Assembly: GCA_016210495.1 (NCBI GenBank)
Contig: JACQUC010000101.1
Coordinates: 1 to 64,000 of the forward strand
Direction of reading: 5' to 3'
DNA: 64,000 bases
Source: Chloroflexota bacterium
Lineage (GTDB): Bacteria > Chloroflexota > FW602-bin22 > JACPRP01
This document shows, piece after piece, positions 23,530 through 31,696 of this stretch. Below the pieces are notes generated by a model. The model worked only from the letters and a program-made list of their open reading frames with translations, had not been told where the DNA came from and did no database searches. A program made the position numbers and the translations under genes. Each line of letters starts with the position of its first letter. The first letter of the stretch is position 1.

Positions 23530-24942
23530 ATGGATATGATTCAAGGCATGGTACCGCATCTTGGGATGAAGGTCTCGCCACGCCTGGTCGCCGCCAGCTA
23601 CATTCTGGAGCTTTCGTCCCAGGAGCTTCAACAGGCTATTACCGAGGAACTGAACGACAACCCGGCGTTGGAACTGTTAGAAAGGGCAACGTGCAGCGTT
23701 TGTGGCAGCGCACTGGAAGGCAGCATTTGCCCAAGGTGCCTCCGCCAGCAGAAGATTGATCAGCCAAGCGACGAGGCCGACTTCACCGAGGAGTACTTCT
23801 CCAGTTACAGCCTTAGCGGGGGGACGGGCGAAGAGGATTTCGATCCGCTTAACCAGGTGGCCGCGCAAATGACTCTGTCCGAGCGGCTCATGATGGAGCT
23901 CCAGGGAATGCTCCCCAAAAGCGATCTGCCTATCGCGGAGTACCTGGTGGGCAGTCTGAACGACAATGGCTACCTCACTTGCACGGTCGAGGAGGTAGCC
24001 GAATTCTTTGGGGTTCCGGTTAGGCGCGTAGAGCTGGTGCTGGGAATTCTGCAATCGCTGGAGCCTATTGGCATAGGCTCGCGCAACATACAGGAGTGTC
24101 TCCTCATCCAGTTGAGCTATCTGGCCCAGGATGGGCTCGCAATACCACCCTATGCGCAAGAGATCGTCACGGATCATCTCCACGAACTGGCCGAGCACAA
24201 GTATGGGAAGCTAGCGTCGATACTGGGCTGTTCGACAGACGCGGTGGCCGAGGCGAGCGAGTTCATTAAGCAACGGCTGAATCCCTATCCGGCTCAGGAG
24301 GCCGAGAAGAATGAGCCTGGAAGTGCGAAGGGCGGGGCCATTCACGTGCTGCCCGACGTGATTATTAGCTCCGGCGAGCAGCAAGACAGGTTCGACGTGG
24401 AGGTAGTGGAGTCCAAGCGCTTCTTCCTACGCGTGAGTCCTCTTTACAACCAGTTGTTGAACGACGTGGAGAAGGAAGCGGAGCGCTTCTCTGAGGACGA
24501 GAAACGCCACATTCAGCACTACGTGTCTCGGGCGAAGCTGTTTATCGCGAATATCAACCAGCGGCGACAGACGTTGCACAAGATCACCCAGGCCATTGCC
24601 GAGGCCCAAACGGACTACCTATCCAAAGGGGTTCGCTTCCTCAAGCCGCTCACCAGAGCCACCGTGGCCCGGGAATTAGGCATGCACGAGTCGACGGTTA
24701 GTCGGGCCACGGCGTCAAAGTACGTGATGGTGCCGTCGGGTGAGGTGATCCCGTTTAGCAACTTCTTCACCGCTTCGCTGAGCGTCCGAGACGTGATAAA
24801 GGAAATGATCGGAGATGAGGACTCGCCGCTGACCGACCAGGAGATCGCGGCGAAGCTGGCAAATAGAGGTATCATCGTCGCTCGTCGCACGGTGGCCAAG
24901 TACAGGGAGCAACTGGGGATACTGCCGTCGTCGTTGCGGTGA
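23530..24942 (+). CDS. rpoN: RNA polymerase sigma-54 factor with a four-cysteine insertion
   Basis: 470 residues. Region I is short and less Gln-rich than usual (PRLVAASYILELSSQELQQA). Core-binding segments include LNDNGYLTCTVEEVAEFFGV and LQSLEPIGIGSRNIQECLL. The HTH region is LGMHESTVSRATASKYVMVP, and the RpoN box ARRTVAKYRE spans residues 451-460. Between region I and the core lie two CxxC pairs (Cys55, 58, 67, 70: CSVCGSALEGSICPRC), a probable zinc ribbon, which is unusual for RpoN. It is the third gene after the degenerate kinase and receiver-GGDDF. It directs the -24/-12 promoters found at 4585, 9971 and 20112. Confidence 0.96.
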   Translation: MDMIQGMVPHLGMKVSPRLVAASYILELSSQELQQAITEELNDNPALELLERATCSVCGSALEGSICPRCLRQQKIDQPSDEADFTEEYFSSYSLSGGTGEEDFDPLNQVAAQMTLSERLMMELQGMLPKSDLPIAEYLVGSLNDNGYLTCTVEEVAEFFGVPVRRVELVLGILQSLEPIGIGSRNIQECLLIQLSYLAQDGLAIPPYAQEIVTDHLHELAEHKYGKLASILGCSTDAVAEASEFIKQRLNPYPAQEAEKNEPGSAKGGAIHVLPDVIISSGEQQDRFDVEVVESKRFFLRVSPLYNQLLNDVEKEAERFSEDEKRHIQHYVSRAKLFIANINQRRQTLHKITQAIAEAQTDYLSKGVRFLKPLTRATVARELGMHESTVSRATASKYVMVPSGEVIPFSNFFTASLSVRDVIKEMIGDEDSPLTDQEIAAKLANRGIIVARRTVAKYREQLGILPSSLR

Positions 24943-25235
24943 AGGGGGACGTCACCACGGAGACACGGAGGCACGGAGGGGTACGAGGGTGCGAGTACTG
25001 GAAATACGCAACCAACGGGACGTCTCGTAGTGGTACTTCCGCTGAAGGACGTTGTTGCCGCGTCATGCCAGCGCGGCGACGTCGCTATCCGTGCCCCCGC
25101 GAGCGCACTACGGGTTTCGTTCTCGCTTCGGGCGAATGCTCCTCCAGGGATTACAAGCAGTCAACAGGACGGCCCTCACCCTAACCCTCTCCCCGGGGGA
25201 GAGGGGACTTCGAGGGGGCTTGGCCGTTATGATGG
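24943..25235. other. Intergenic region with common short repeats
   Basis: The 293-bp gap between rpoN and the convergent oxidoreductase gene contains CACGGAGACACGGAGGCACG (~24957-24976) and a palindrome CCCTCTCCCC-GGGGGAGAGGGG (25184-25205) that could fold as a bidirectional terminator. No gene is supported. Confidence 0.5.
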
Positions 25236-27410
25236 TTATACTCTGCTTACTTGACACAGCAGGGCTTTGAGGACGGGGAAGCCGGAGATGGGGTCGCGGT
25301 TGTCGGGATCTGTAAGGTAGTTGACGTTGGCCTGTCGCCAGGCCTCGGCCTGTATCGGGCTGCCTCCGCCCGCGTTAACCTCCACGGCGCCAACCAGGAC
25401 GGCGTCGGTTACCTTCGCCGTGAAGGGCACTTTGCCGCGCGGCGACTCCACCCAAACGCGCTCGCCGTTCAGTATCCCTCGTACTGCCGCATCGGCGGGA
25501 TTGATCAAAACGAACGGCTCGGGCTGGAGCTTGAGCAGCCCCGGGATGTTGAGGTGCTGGCTCCGGAACGCCGACTGTATTCTGGCGCCGGTGTTCAGGA
25601 CGAGCGGGTATTTCTCCGCCAGCCTGGAATTGGCCAGCGGTCCTTCCTTCGGCTCGGTATACGCCGGCAAGCCGTCGTAACCGTGCTCCATAAGCAGGCG
25701 AGATAATATCTCCATCTTGGCTGAGCTTGTTTCGAACCCGGGCTTGCCGTCCCCGCGCAGCAGCCCCTTTTCGTACTTCTTGTGCACAACCTTCCCTGTG
25801 CCAAACCGAACCCCCTCGGGATGCTCACGCAGATCGTCCAAGGTTACCGGGTGGTTCCTGAGGACGAACTTCACCATTTCTTCTTCGTTTTCGGGGTAGA
25901 GGTGCCCGTAGCCCAGCCTTTGAGCTAGCGCGGCCATGATGTTGTAGTCGCTGCGGCTCTCTCCCAAGGGCTCGATTACCCGCTGACGCAACTGAACGTA
26001 GTTAGGCATACGCTCGTAGCCAAGGTTCTCGAAGCCCGTGGTAGCGGGCAGGACAAAGTCGGCGTACTGGGCATCGGCCGTCATGAAACGATCGACGCAC
26101 ACGAGCAGATCGAGCCTGGCCAGACATCGCTTCCACAGGTCGGGGTCGGGATAGCCGGTAATGATGGATGCGCCAAAGATGAGCAAGGCTTTGATGGGGT
26201 AGGGATCGCCCTCCAGAATAGCACGCGGAGCCTCCATGAAATGAGCGCCCTGGGTGAACCTGGCGAACAAAGGATACTTGTCGGCCCCGATGGGCTTGAC
26301 ACCCTCCGGCGGGGCGATGTTGGTACGGTTGTAGGGCCTCTTGCCTTTGCGGCGCAGCAGCAGACCGCCGGGTTGATCCAGATGTCCAGCGATGCCCCAG
26401 ATAATCAGCACCGCGCGGATGCCCTGCACCCCACTGTTAGTGTATTCGAGACCGGTGTACATAGAGACGGACGTGTGCTTGGTGGTGGCGATAGCCCGGG
26501 CGGCCTCGACGACGACGTCTTCCGGTACCCTGGTGATACGAGCCACCTCTTTGGGAGTGAATTCGCTGGCGTATTGAGCCAACTCCTTGAAGCCAAGCGT
26601 CCAGTTTTCCACGAACTCCCTGTCGTACAACCCCTCGCGGATGATGACGTTTATCATCCCCAGCGCCAGGGCACCATCCGTGCCCGAGCGGATGGGGATG
26701 AACTGATCGGCCTTGCTAGCGATCTCGCTACGCATATGGTCGATGACGATGAGTCTGGCGCCTTTTCTCTTGGCAGCGAGTATTTCTTTCATCTGCGTGG
26801 GTGGGGAATCCGTGGCAGGGTTGGCGCCCCAGACCACGATCAGCTTAGAGTTGGCGTAGTCGGGGACGATCTGCCGCATGTTCATGCCCAGAGTTGGGAC
26901 CGGCGCCAGGTTGCCGTACGAGACGAAGCACAGCGACCCACAGCCACAGTTGTTGGGCGAGCCGAAGGGGAAGATGAGTCCTTTGGAGGTAGGGGCGTCG
27001 GTGCCTGGAGGGGCGAAGGGCTCGATCAGGTGTGTGAAGAAGACGCCGCGGCCCATGTAGGTCATGACCGCCTCGGGGCCGACGGTGCTCTTGATGGCCT
27101 GAAGCTTGCCGGCGATTTTGTCCAAGGCTTCATCCCACGAGACGCGCGCGAAGCGCCCCTCGCCTTTCTCGCCTATGCGCATCAAGGGATACATCAGCCG
27201 GTCGGGCGAATAGACGATCTCCCTAGCGTGCGCGCCGCGGACACAGACGATGCCATTGGGATGATCTTTGAGCGGGACGATCCTGTCGATCTTGCCGTCT
27301 ACCAGCTCGACGTCGACGCCGCAGCCCCCGGGGCAGATGCCGCAGACCGTTGTGACCACTTCCTTATTGGATTGCCGTGACACGGCTGGAGGAACGCCAG
27401 CTAGGACCAT
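25236..27410 (-). CDS. Molybdopterin-dependent oxidoreductase (DMSO-reductase superfamily), copy A
   Basis: 724 residues from ATG 27410 (GGAGGTG upstream). The N-terminal 4Fe-4S motif is CGICPGGCGVDVELVDGKI, with a fourth Cys in GIVCVRG. Mo/W-bis-MGD binding segments follow: FGSPNNCGCGSLCFVSYG near the metal, LIVVWGANPATDSPP, LIVIDHMRSEIASKADQFIP and RSGTDGALALGM. The C-terminal barrel ends in VNYLTDPDNRDPISGFPVLK. There is no Tat signal, so it is probably cytoplasmic. No FeS-subunit or membrane-anchor gene adjoins it. It lies downstream of a paralogue (27546-29642) with the same ending (DPISGYPAFK). Substrate unknown; reductase, dehydrogenase or hydratase chemistry are all possible. Confidence 0.9.
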   Translation of the reverse strand: MVLAGVPPAVSRQSNKEVVTTVCGICPGGCGVDVELVDGKIDRIVPLKDHPNGIVCVRGAHAREIVYSPDRLMYPLMRIGEKGEGRFARVSWDEALDKIAGKLQAIKSTVGPEAVMTYMGRGVFFTHLIEPFAPPGTDAPTSKGLIFPFGSPNNCGCGSLCFVSYGNLAPVPTLGMNMRQIVPDYANSKLIVVWGANPATDSPPTQMKEILAAKRKGARLIVIDHMRSEIASKADQFIPIRSGTDGALALGMINVIIREGLYDREFVENWTLGFKELAQYASEFTPKEVARITRVPEDVVVEAARAIATTKHTSVSMYTGLEYTNSGVQGIRAVLIIWGIAGHLDQPGGLLLRRKGKRPYNRTNIAPPEGVKPIGADKYPLFARFTQGAHFMEAPRAILEGDPYPIKALLIFGASIITGYPDPDLWKRCLARLDLLVCVDRFMTADAQYADFVLPATTGFENLGYERMPNYVQLRQRVIEPLGESRSDYNIMAALAQRLGYGHLYPENEEEMVKFVLRNHPVTLDDLREHPEGVRFGTGKVVHKKYEKGLLRGDGKPGFETSSAKMEILSRLLMEHGYDGLPAYTEPKEGPLANSRLAEKYPLVLNTGARIQSAFRSQHLNIPGLLKLQPEPFVLINPADAAVRGILNGERVWVESPRGKVPFTAKVTDAVLVGAVEVNAGGGSPIQAEAWRQANVNYLTDPDNRDPISGFPVLKALLCQVSRV

Positions 27411-27501
27411 TATTGCACCTCCATTGTGCGCAACGAAACAAATCTGCGTGGGGTTGAGGCCTCGTAAGTGGCTGCTCGGACCGACCCGTCGTATCAGACA
27501 G

Positions 27502-27538
27502 ATCCTGCACGGTCCGTCTTGGGCGGACCGTGCAGGAT
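27502..27538 (-). terminator. 15-bp perfect hairpin between the paired oxidoreductase genes
   Basis: ATCCTGCACGGTCCG and CGGACCGTGCAGGAT surround a 7-base loop, 8 bases after the upstream gene's stop. There is no clear U-tract, so it may stabilise the 3' end or attenuate read-through rather than terminate fully. Confidence 0.55.
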
Positions 27539-27545
27539 GGAGTGC

Positions 27546-29642
27546 CTAGAGTTTGGCGACCTGGCAGAGCTGCGACTTGAAGGCGGGATAGCCGGAGATG
27601 GGGTCCAGCGCCTGGTCGTCAGACAGCAGGTTCACGTTGGCCTCTTTCCAGCCGTGAGACATGCTGACGACGCCAGCGGGGACCTTCTCGGTGAGGCTGG
27701 CTTTGACGGCGATGCTGCCACGTCTGGTGGACAGGGTAACCACATCGAGGTCGGCGATGCCCCGGGCGGCTGCGTCGTGCGGATTGACCTCGACCAGCGG
27801 CTCCGGCATCAGCCGGCGCAACCGTTCGACGTTGCGGTTCTGCGAGTGGGTGAACATCGGCAGGCGCGCACCTGTGGTCAGGACCAACGGGAAGGTCTGG
27901 GCCACCACGGGCTGGCTAACCGTGCTCTCCATAGGCTCCTTGTACACCGGCAGGCCATCGTAGCCACACTCCTCAAGGGCAGATGAACGAATCTCGACCT
28001 TGCCTGAAGGCGTGGCGAATCTCTTCTTCTCGTAGCCTCTCGGCTCAGGGTCAGGCAAGGACACGCGCATGCCCTCGGGGTGGGTCTTGAGCTCGGCGAC
28101 GGTGATTCCCGAGGGCTGCAGGATGTAATCGGCGCACTTCTCGAAGTCACCATTCCAGAACTGATCGCCAAGTCCAAGACGCTTGGCCAGCTCGAAGACG
28201 AACTTCCAATCGGGCCAGCTCTCGCCGACGGGCTCAATGACCGGCTCGCGCCAGCGGACGTAATTAGCCAATGGTGTGAACGGACGCCCGACTATCAGCG
28301 CGTTGCTCTCGAAGTACGTGGCGGCGGGCAAGACGACGTCGCCAAGGTCCGTCGAGGGCGTGGGGAAGAAGTCGGTGAACACAAGCATGTCGAGCTTCTT
28401 CAGGGCCTCGACGAACCGATTGCTGTTAGGGAACATCATCACGTTGGTGCCGATGCCGACGAAGGCTTTGATCGGGTAGGGCTGGGCGGTCTCGATCTGA
28501 TCGGCCAGGGCCAGCGAGTGGCCCTCCTTAATAAACCTCATCCACGCCGGGAACCTGTCGCTGCCAACTCTGGGCTTTAGCTGGCCGATGCGCTGGTCGA
28601 AGAGGAGGATGTTATTGAGCGACAGGCCCGGGGAGCGCAGCATATTGCCGCCGGGGACCTCGAGATTGCCGGTGATGACCGACAGCAGCATCACTGCACG
28701 CTGGTTTTGCACGCCGTTGCTGTGATGGACGACGGAACTCGAGCTCATCTGGACCTTGGCGGGCCTGTTGGACGCGAAAAGGCGCGCGGCCGCCACGGTC
28801 TTTTCCGCCGGAACTCCGGTGATCTCGGCAACCCTTTCCGGAGAATACTCCTGCACCATTCTGGCAAGATCGTCGAAACCTACGGTCCAGTCTCGCACGA
28901 ACGCCTGGTCGTGCAGGTTCTCTTTGATGATCACGTGCATAAAGCCGAGGGCAAGCGCGCCGTCTGTACCGGGGCGTGGCTGCAAGAAGATGTCGGCTCT
29001 GGCGGCGGTCTCAGTATTCCTCGGGTCCACGACGATGAACTTGAGCCCCTTCTCTTTGGCTTCCCAGAGCTTCTTCGCCGACTCCGGGGCCGAGATCGGA
29101 GGATTACACGACCAGATCAGTTGCACCTTGGTGTCTGGATGAATACCGCTGGCGCTGCGGACGAACGGCCCAAATGGCTTGCCGAACGTTGATTCGCCGG
29201 CGACGCAGGTAGCGAAGAAGCAGACGCTGCTGTCGCTGCAGTAGTTAGGCGTTCCGAAGGCGTGGGCAAGGCGCTGTGTGTACGGATGCGGCTCCTTTGG
29301 ATAGCCGTTGTAGAAGACGACCGCTTCCGGACCGTATTCGTCTCGCACTTTCAGCAGCTTCTCGGTGATCGAGTCAAGAGCCTGGTCCCAAGATATGCGC
29401 TCGAACTTCCCCTGGCCTCGCTCGCCAACGCGCCGCATGGGATACTGGAGTCGCGCCTTGTTGAGCACGTGGTCTAGCTGCGACTGCCCGCGGGTGCACG
29501 GTACTCCCTTGATGTCGAGGTCGACTGGCTTGCCGTCGCTGAACAGCACGTCGGTCGAGCAGACGCCTGTCGAGCACATGTTGCAAACGGTCTTCTTCAC
29601 CGTCGCCGGCGCCTGAGCCGGCCTGCTCCTAACATCAACCAT
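27546..29642 (-). CDS. Molybdopterin-dependent oxidoreductase (DMSO-reductase superfamily), copy B
   Basis: 698 residues from ATG 29642 (AAAGGAGGAAG upstream). The FeS motif is CNMCSTGVC with the distal Cys in GVPCTRG. The spacing CxxCx4C has one residue more than usual. Cofactor segments are FGTPNYCSDSSVCFFATCVA, LIWSCNPPISAPES, FIVVDPRNTETAARADIFLQ and RPGTDGALALGF. The barrel ends in VNLLSDDQALDPISGYPAFK. It is paralogous to the next gene, with which it probably forms a transcription unit interrupted by a hairpin. No Tat signal or partner subunits are seen. A clear promoter lies upstream (29677-29704), divergent from the c-di-AMP riboswitch unit. Substrate unknown. Confidence 0.9.
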   Translation of the reverse strand: MVDVRSRPAQAPATVKKTVCNMCSTGVCSTDVLFSDGKPVDLDIKGVPCTRGQSQLDHVLNKARLQYPMRRVGERGQGKFERISWDQALDSITEKLLKVRDEYGPEAVVFYNGYPKEPHPYTQRLAHAFGTPNYCSDSSVCFFATCVAGESTFGKPFGPFVRSASGIHPDTKVQLIWSCNPPISAPESAKKLWEAKEKGLKFIVVDPRNTETAARADIFLQPRPGTDGALALGFMHVIIKENLHDQAFVRDWTVGFDDLARMVQEYSPERVAEITGVPAEKTVAAARLFASNRPAKVQMSSSSVVHHSNGVQNQRAVMLLSVITGNLEVPGGNMLRSPGLSLNNILLFDQRIGQLKPRVGSDRFPAWMRFIKEGHSLALADQIETAQPYPIKAFVGIGTNVMMFPNSNRFVEALKKLDMLVFTDFFPTPSTDLGDVVLPAATYFESNALIVGRPFTPLANYVRWREPVIEPVGESWPDWKFVFELAKRLGLGDQFWNGDFEKCADYILQPSGITVAELKTHPEGMRVSLPDPEPRGYEKKRFATPSGKVEIRSSALEECGYDGLPVYKEPMESTVSQPVVAQTFPLVLTTGARLPMFTHSQNRNVERLRRLMPEPLVEVNPHDAAARGIADLDVVTLSTRRGSIAVKASLTEKVPAGVVSMSHGWKEANVNLLSDDQALDPISGYPAFKSQLCQVAKL

Positions 29643-29676
29643 AAGGTCTTCCTCCTTTGTAAGTTCCCTGCATGCC

Positions 29677-29704
29677 ATATTACCACGCAGGCAAGGAATG
29701 TCAA
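29677..29704 (-). promoter_or_regulatory. Sigma-70-type promoter for the oxidoreductase pair
   Basis: Reading leftward, TTGACA (29704-29699) and TAATAT (29682-29677) are separated by 16 bp. The predicted start is ~29670, close to the ATG at 29642. Confidence 0.75.
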
Positions 29705-29765
29705 TAGTCTTAAGAGTTATTTTCTTTCTTATTTATGAAAAACAGAAATTCGACCGCTCAAGCCC

Positions 29766-29794
29766 TTGACAACAGGTCCTGGACAAAATATAAT
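29766..29794 (+). promoter_or_regulatory. Consensus sigma-70 promoter upstream of the riboswitch
   Basis: TTGACA and TATAAT, both perfect, with a 17-bp spacer. The predicted start is ~29801, at the 5' edge of the c-di-AMP aptamer. Confidence 0.9.
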
Positions 29795-29800
29795 CGGGCC

Positions 29801-29935
29801 ACCTTAGCAAACGAGCCGAGTTCCCCTTGGGGGAAGCGGGGGACCCAACCGATACGGGGTGAATTCCTTCTTTGGAAGGATAGGGTAACTCTTTCTACCC
29901 GAATCCGTCAGCTAACTCCGCAGGCTCTAGAAAGA
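29801..29935 (+). ncRNA. Cyclic-di-AMP riboswitch (ydaO/yuaA leader)
   Basis: The leader shows the conserved blocks of this class in order: GCCGAGTTCCCCTTGGGGGA, AGCGGGGGACCCAACC, GGGGTGAATTCC, GGGTAACTCTTTCTACCCGA and ATCCGTCAGCTAACTCCGCA, closing with GGCTCT. In known members ligand binding usually switches expression off. It lies between a perfect promoter and the ribosome site of the transglutaminase-like gene. I did not identify the terminator half of the switch with confidence; control could be at translation. Confidence 0.9.
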
Positions 29936-29945
29936 GGCGGCAAAG

Positions 29946-30632
29946 ATGGGGAGAGCCAAGCTCCTCCTGGTCCTCGCATGGGTCCTGTTCGTTCTCTATC
30001 CCAACCCAATGCTCCTGGCCGTCACCCTGTGGCACTCGCTATCGCCCCCTGTCGACGTGGAAGCCGCACGCCCGCTGGCGGAGCGGTTGCCAAACGACCC
30101 GGAGAAGGTCAGGGACCTGGTGCTGTCGGAGTTGGTCATTTACGAGTACGACTGGAACGTGTACGGTGTGCCCTGGTACTTCCCCAGCACCAAGGAGGTG
30201 ATCCGCGACGGTCGCGGTGATTGCGAGAGCCAGGCCGTGCTTTTGTCCAGCATTCTCTACGCCAAGAACATTCCGCACCAGCTGAAGATATCCTTCGACC
30301 ACATCTGGGTCAAGTACGAAGGCAAGGTAGCCAACGAGATCGAGCACGATTCGTCGGCTTTCATCGAGAGGACCGACAAGGGCTTCGAGGTGAAGCTGCC
30401 CGAGCACTTCGACCTGGAGAGATACATCAGGGTCCAGACCGACGCGAGGTGGCACCCCATGCCGGCCGAGCGCAAGGTGCTGCTTTTTCTGGGACCGATA
30501 ATGATTCTGTTCGGCCCCTGGCTGGTGGTTTTTGCCCAGCGCGTGCCGGCCCTGGCACGGGTCATTCGGTACACAAGAGCGGACCGACGCGTGTGGCGGA
30601 CGGTGGTGGCAAGCCGGCGCAGTCCGAAGTAA
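29946..30632 (+). CDS. Membrane transglutaminase-like (cysteine protease fold) protein under c-di-AMP control
   Basis: 228 residues. One N-terminal helix (LLLVLAWVLFVLYPNPMLLA), then an extracytoplasmic domain with the transglutaminase-core pattern. This has Cys in DGRGDCESQAVLLSSILYA, His in SFDHIWVKYEG and a following acidic residue (NEIEHD). A second helix (VLLFLGPIMILFGPWLVVFA) precedes a basic tail. The fold covers peptidases and cross-linkers. Genes behind this riboswitch class often concern cell-wall and osmotic homeostasis, so a wall or surface-protein role is reasonable inference. It is a single gene, followed by a 96-bp repeat with inverted ends. Confidence 0.85.
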   Translation: MGRAKLLLVLAWVLFVLYPNPMLLAVTLWHSLSPPVDVEAARPLAERLPNDPEKVRDLVLSELVIYEYDWNVYGVPWYFPSTKEVIRDGRGDCESQAVLLSSILYAKNIPHQLKISFDHIWVKYEGKVANEIEHDSSAFIERTDKGFEVKLPEHFDLERYIRVQTDARWHPMPAERKVLLFLGPIMILFGPWLVVFAQRVPALARVIRYTRADRRVWRTVVASRRSPK

Positions 30633-30634
30633 GT

Positions 30635-30730
30635 GTCTGAACCGCAGATTACGCTGATTAATGGATTTCGCAGATGATGGATCTCGGCAATCTGCGCAAT
30701 CCCCAATCTGCGTCAATCTGCGGTTCAGAC
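30635..30730. repeat. 96-bp element with 16-bp perfect terminal inverted repeats
   Basis: GTCTGAACCGCAGATT at the left end and its exact reverse complement at the right. The interior also holds inverted CAGATT/AATCTG motifs, so the whole can fold into one long hairpin. It is MITE-like in shape and carries no gene. It lies between convergent genes. Confidence 0.75.
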
Positions 30731-30783
30731 GTCTTGTGTCCTCTGCGGTCCCCTATGCCCGTGCTGGAGGAAACACCGGCTTG

Positions 30784-31362
30784 CTACCTCCCCAGTACCG
30801 CTCCGCCCATCATCGCCGCGCCGAGACCGAAGATACCCAGAATCGCAATGATTATGAAGATGATGACAAAGCTGATCACGACGGTGATAATGGCCTTCGT
30901 CGTGTCGAAGTCCAGCGCCTGGCGCACGGCGATCACGGTGGCCACTACCGTCCAGATGCCCGCCACAAAGGCGATTATGCCGCCGAGAACCGGGATGAAG
31001 CTGAGGATTTGGAGCACGTTGGGCGAATCGGCGAAGCCGACGGTGCGCAGGAGCTCGCCGTAGGTTGCCGTGCCGCCGAAGACCTTGGTGCCGATGAAGT
31101 AATTGAGGAACGACCAGATCGCCCAGAAGACCACCGCGCCAATGATTCCCACGATCAAGCCAATGATGGCGGCCCCTAGCTGTCCCCTGAGGATTCCCCC
31201 CAGCGCGCTGCCGATGCCGGTGGCCACGGCGACGATGAGCACCACCGTGAGCGCCTGGGTGGTCGCATTGACGTCCCGCTCCACCTCCTCATAGAGCTGG
31301 TTCTCGAGCTTTGCCGCCCTGATCATCCTGTCGACAATCGATGCCGTCAAACCGCTTTGCAC
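30784..31362 (-). CDS. Yip1-type multi-pass membrane protein
   Basis: 192 residues from GTG 31362 (AAGGGAG upstream). A ~30-residue charged N terminus (MIRAAKLENQLYEEVERD) is followed by five hydrophobic segments. These include LTVVLIVAVATGIGSALGG, AAIIGLIVGIIGAVVFWAIW, LQILSFIPVLGGIIAFVAGI and AIITVVISFVIIFIIIAILG. The order and the ATYGELLRTVGFADSP motif fit the Yip1/YIF1-like family found widely in bacteria. Bacterial function unknown. It is monocistronic and convergent with the riboswitch unit. Confidence 0.85.
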   Translation of the reverse strand: MQSGLTASIVDRMIRAAKLENQLYEEVERDVNATTQALTVVLIVAVATGIGSALGGILRGQLGAAIIGLIVGIIGAVVFWAIWSFLNYFIGTKVFGGTATYGELLRTVGFADSPNVLQILSFIPVLGGIIAFVAGIWTVVATVIAVRQALDFDTTKAIITVVISFVIIFIIIAILGIFGLGAAMMGGAVLGR

Positions 31363-31566
31363 GTGTAGTTACTCCCTTCTTCGTTTTGTGGATCACAATG
31401 CCTCTCGCGTAGCCCGATGACAAGTGTCCCAGCCCCGAGCGAGAACTCCGCCGACCACCTCCTTTCGGGACAGCCATCAACAAAAGAACAAAGGGTTTCT
31501 ACCTAGTAGAATACTCTCCTGCTTGTTGGAAGTCAAGGCTGATGAGATGTTGGCGGAGACGCAGGC

Positions 31567-31596
31567 TTGATTGCCCAGCTTCGCAGATGCTATAAT
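31567..31596 (+). promoter_or_regulatory. Sigma-70-type promoter for aroA
   Basis: TTGATT and TATAAT separated by 18 bp. The predicted start ~31603 rules out coding starts near 31571 and leaves a ~95-nt leader before ATG 31697. Confidence 0.65.
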
Positions 31597-31696
31597 CTGC
31601 GAAACAGAAGATGGGTGCGCTTCCGACCGCGGCCGTTTGTCGGCCTTCGCCGCGACATACGCGTTGCTGCGCGCTGGTAGAGAGCACCTGCGGATA

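Noticed and set aside
26241..27380. Rightward open frame of ~379 codons opposite the first oxidoreductase
   Set aside because: It is antisense to a strongly conserved molybdopterin enzyme and lacks any recognisable domain or start signal.
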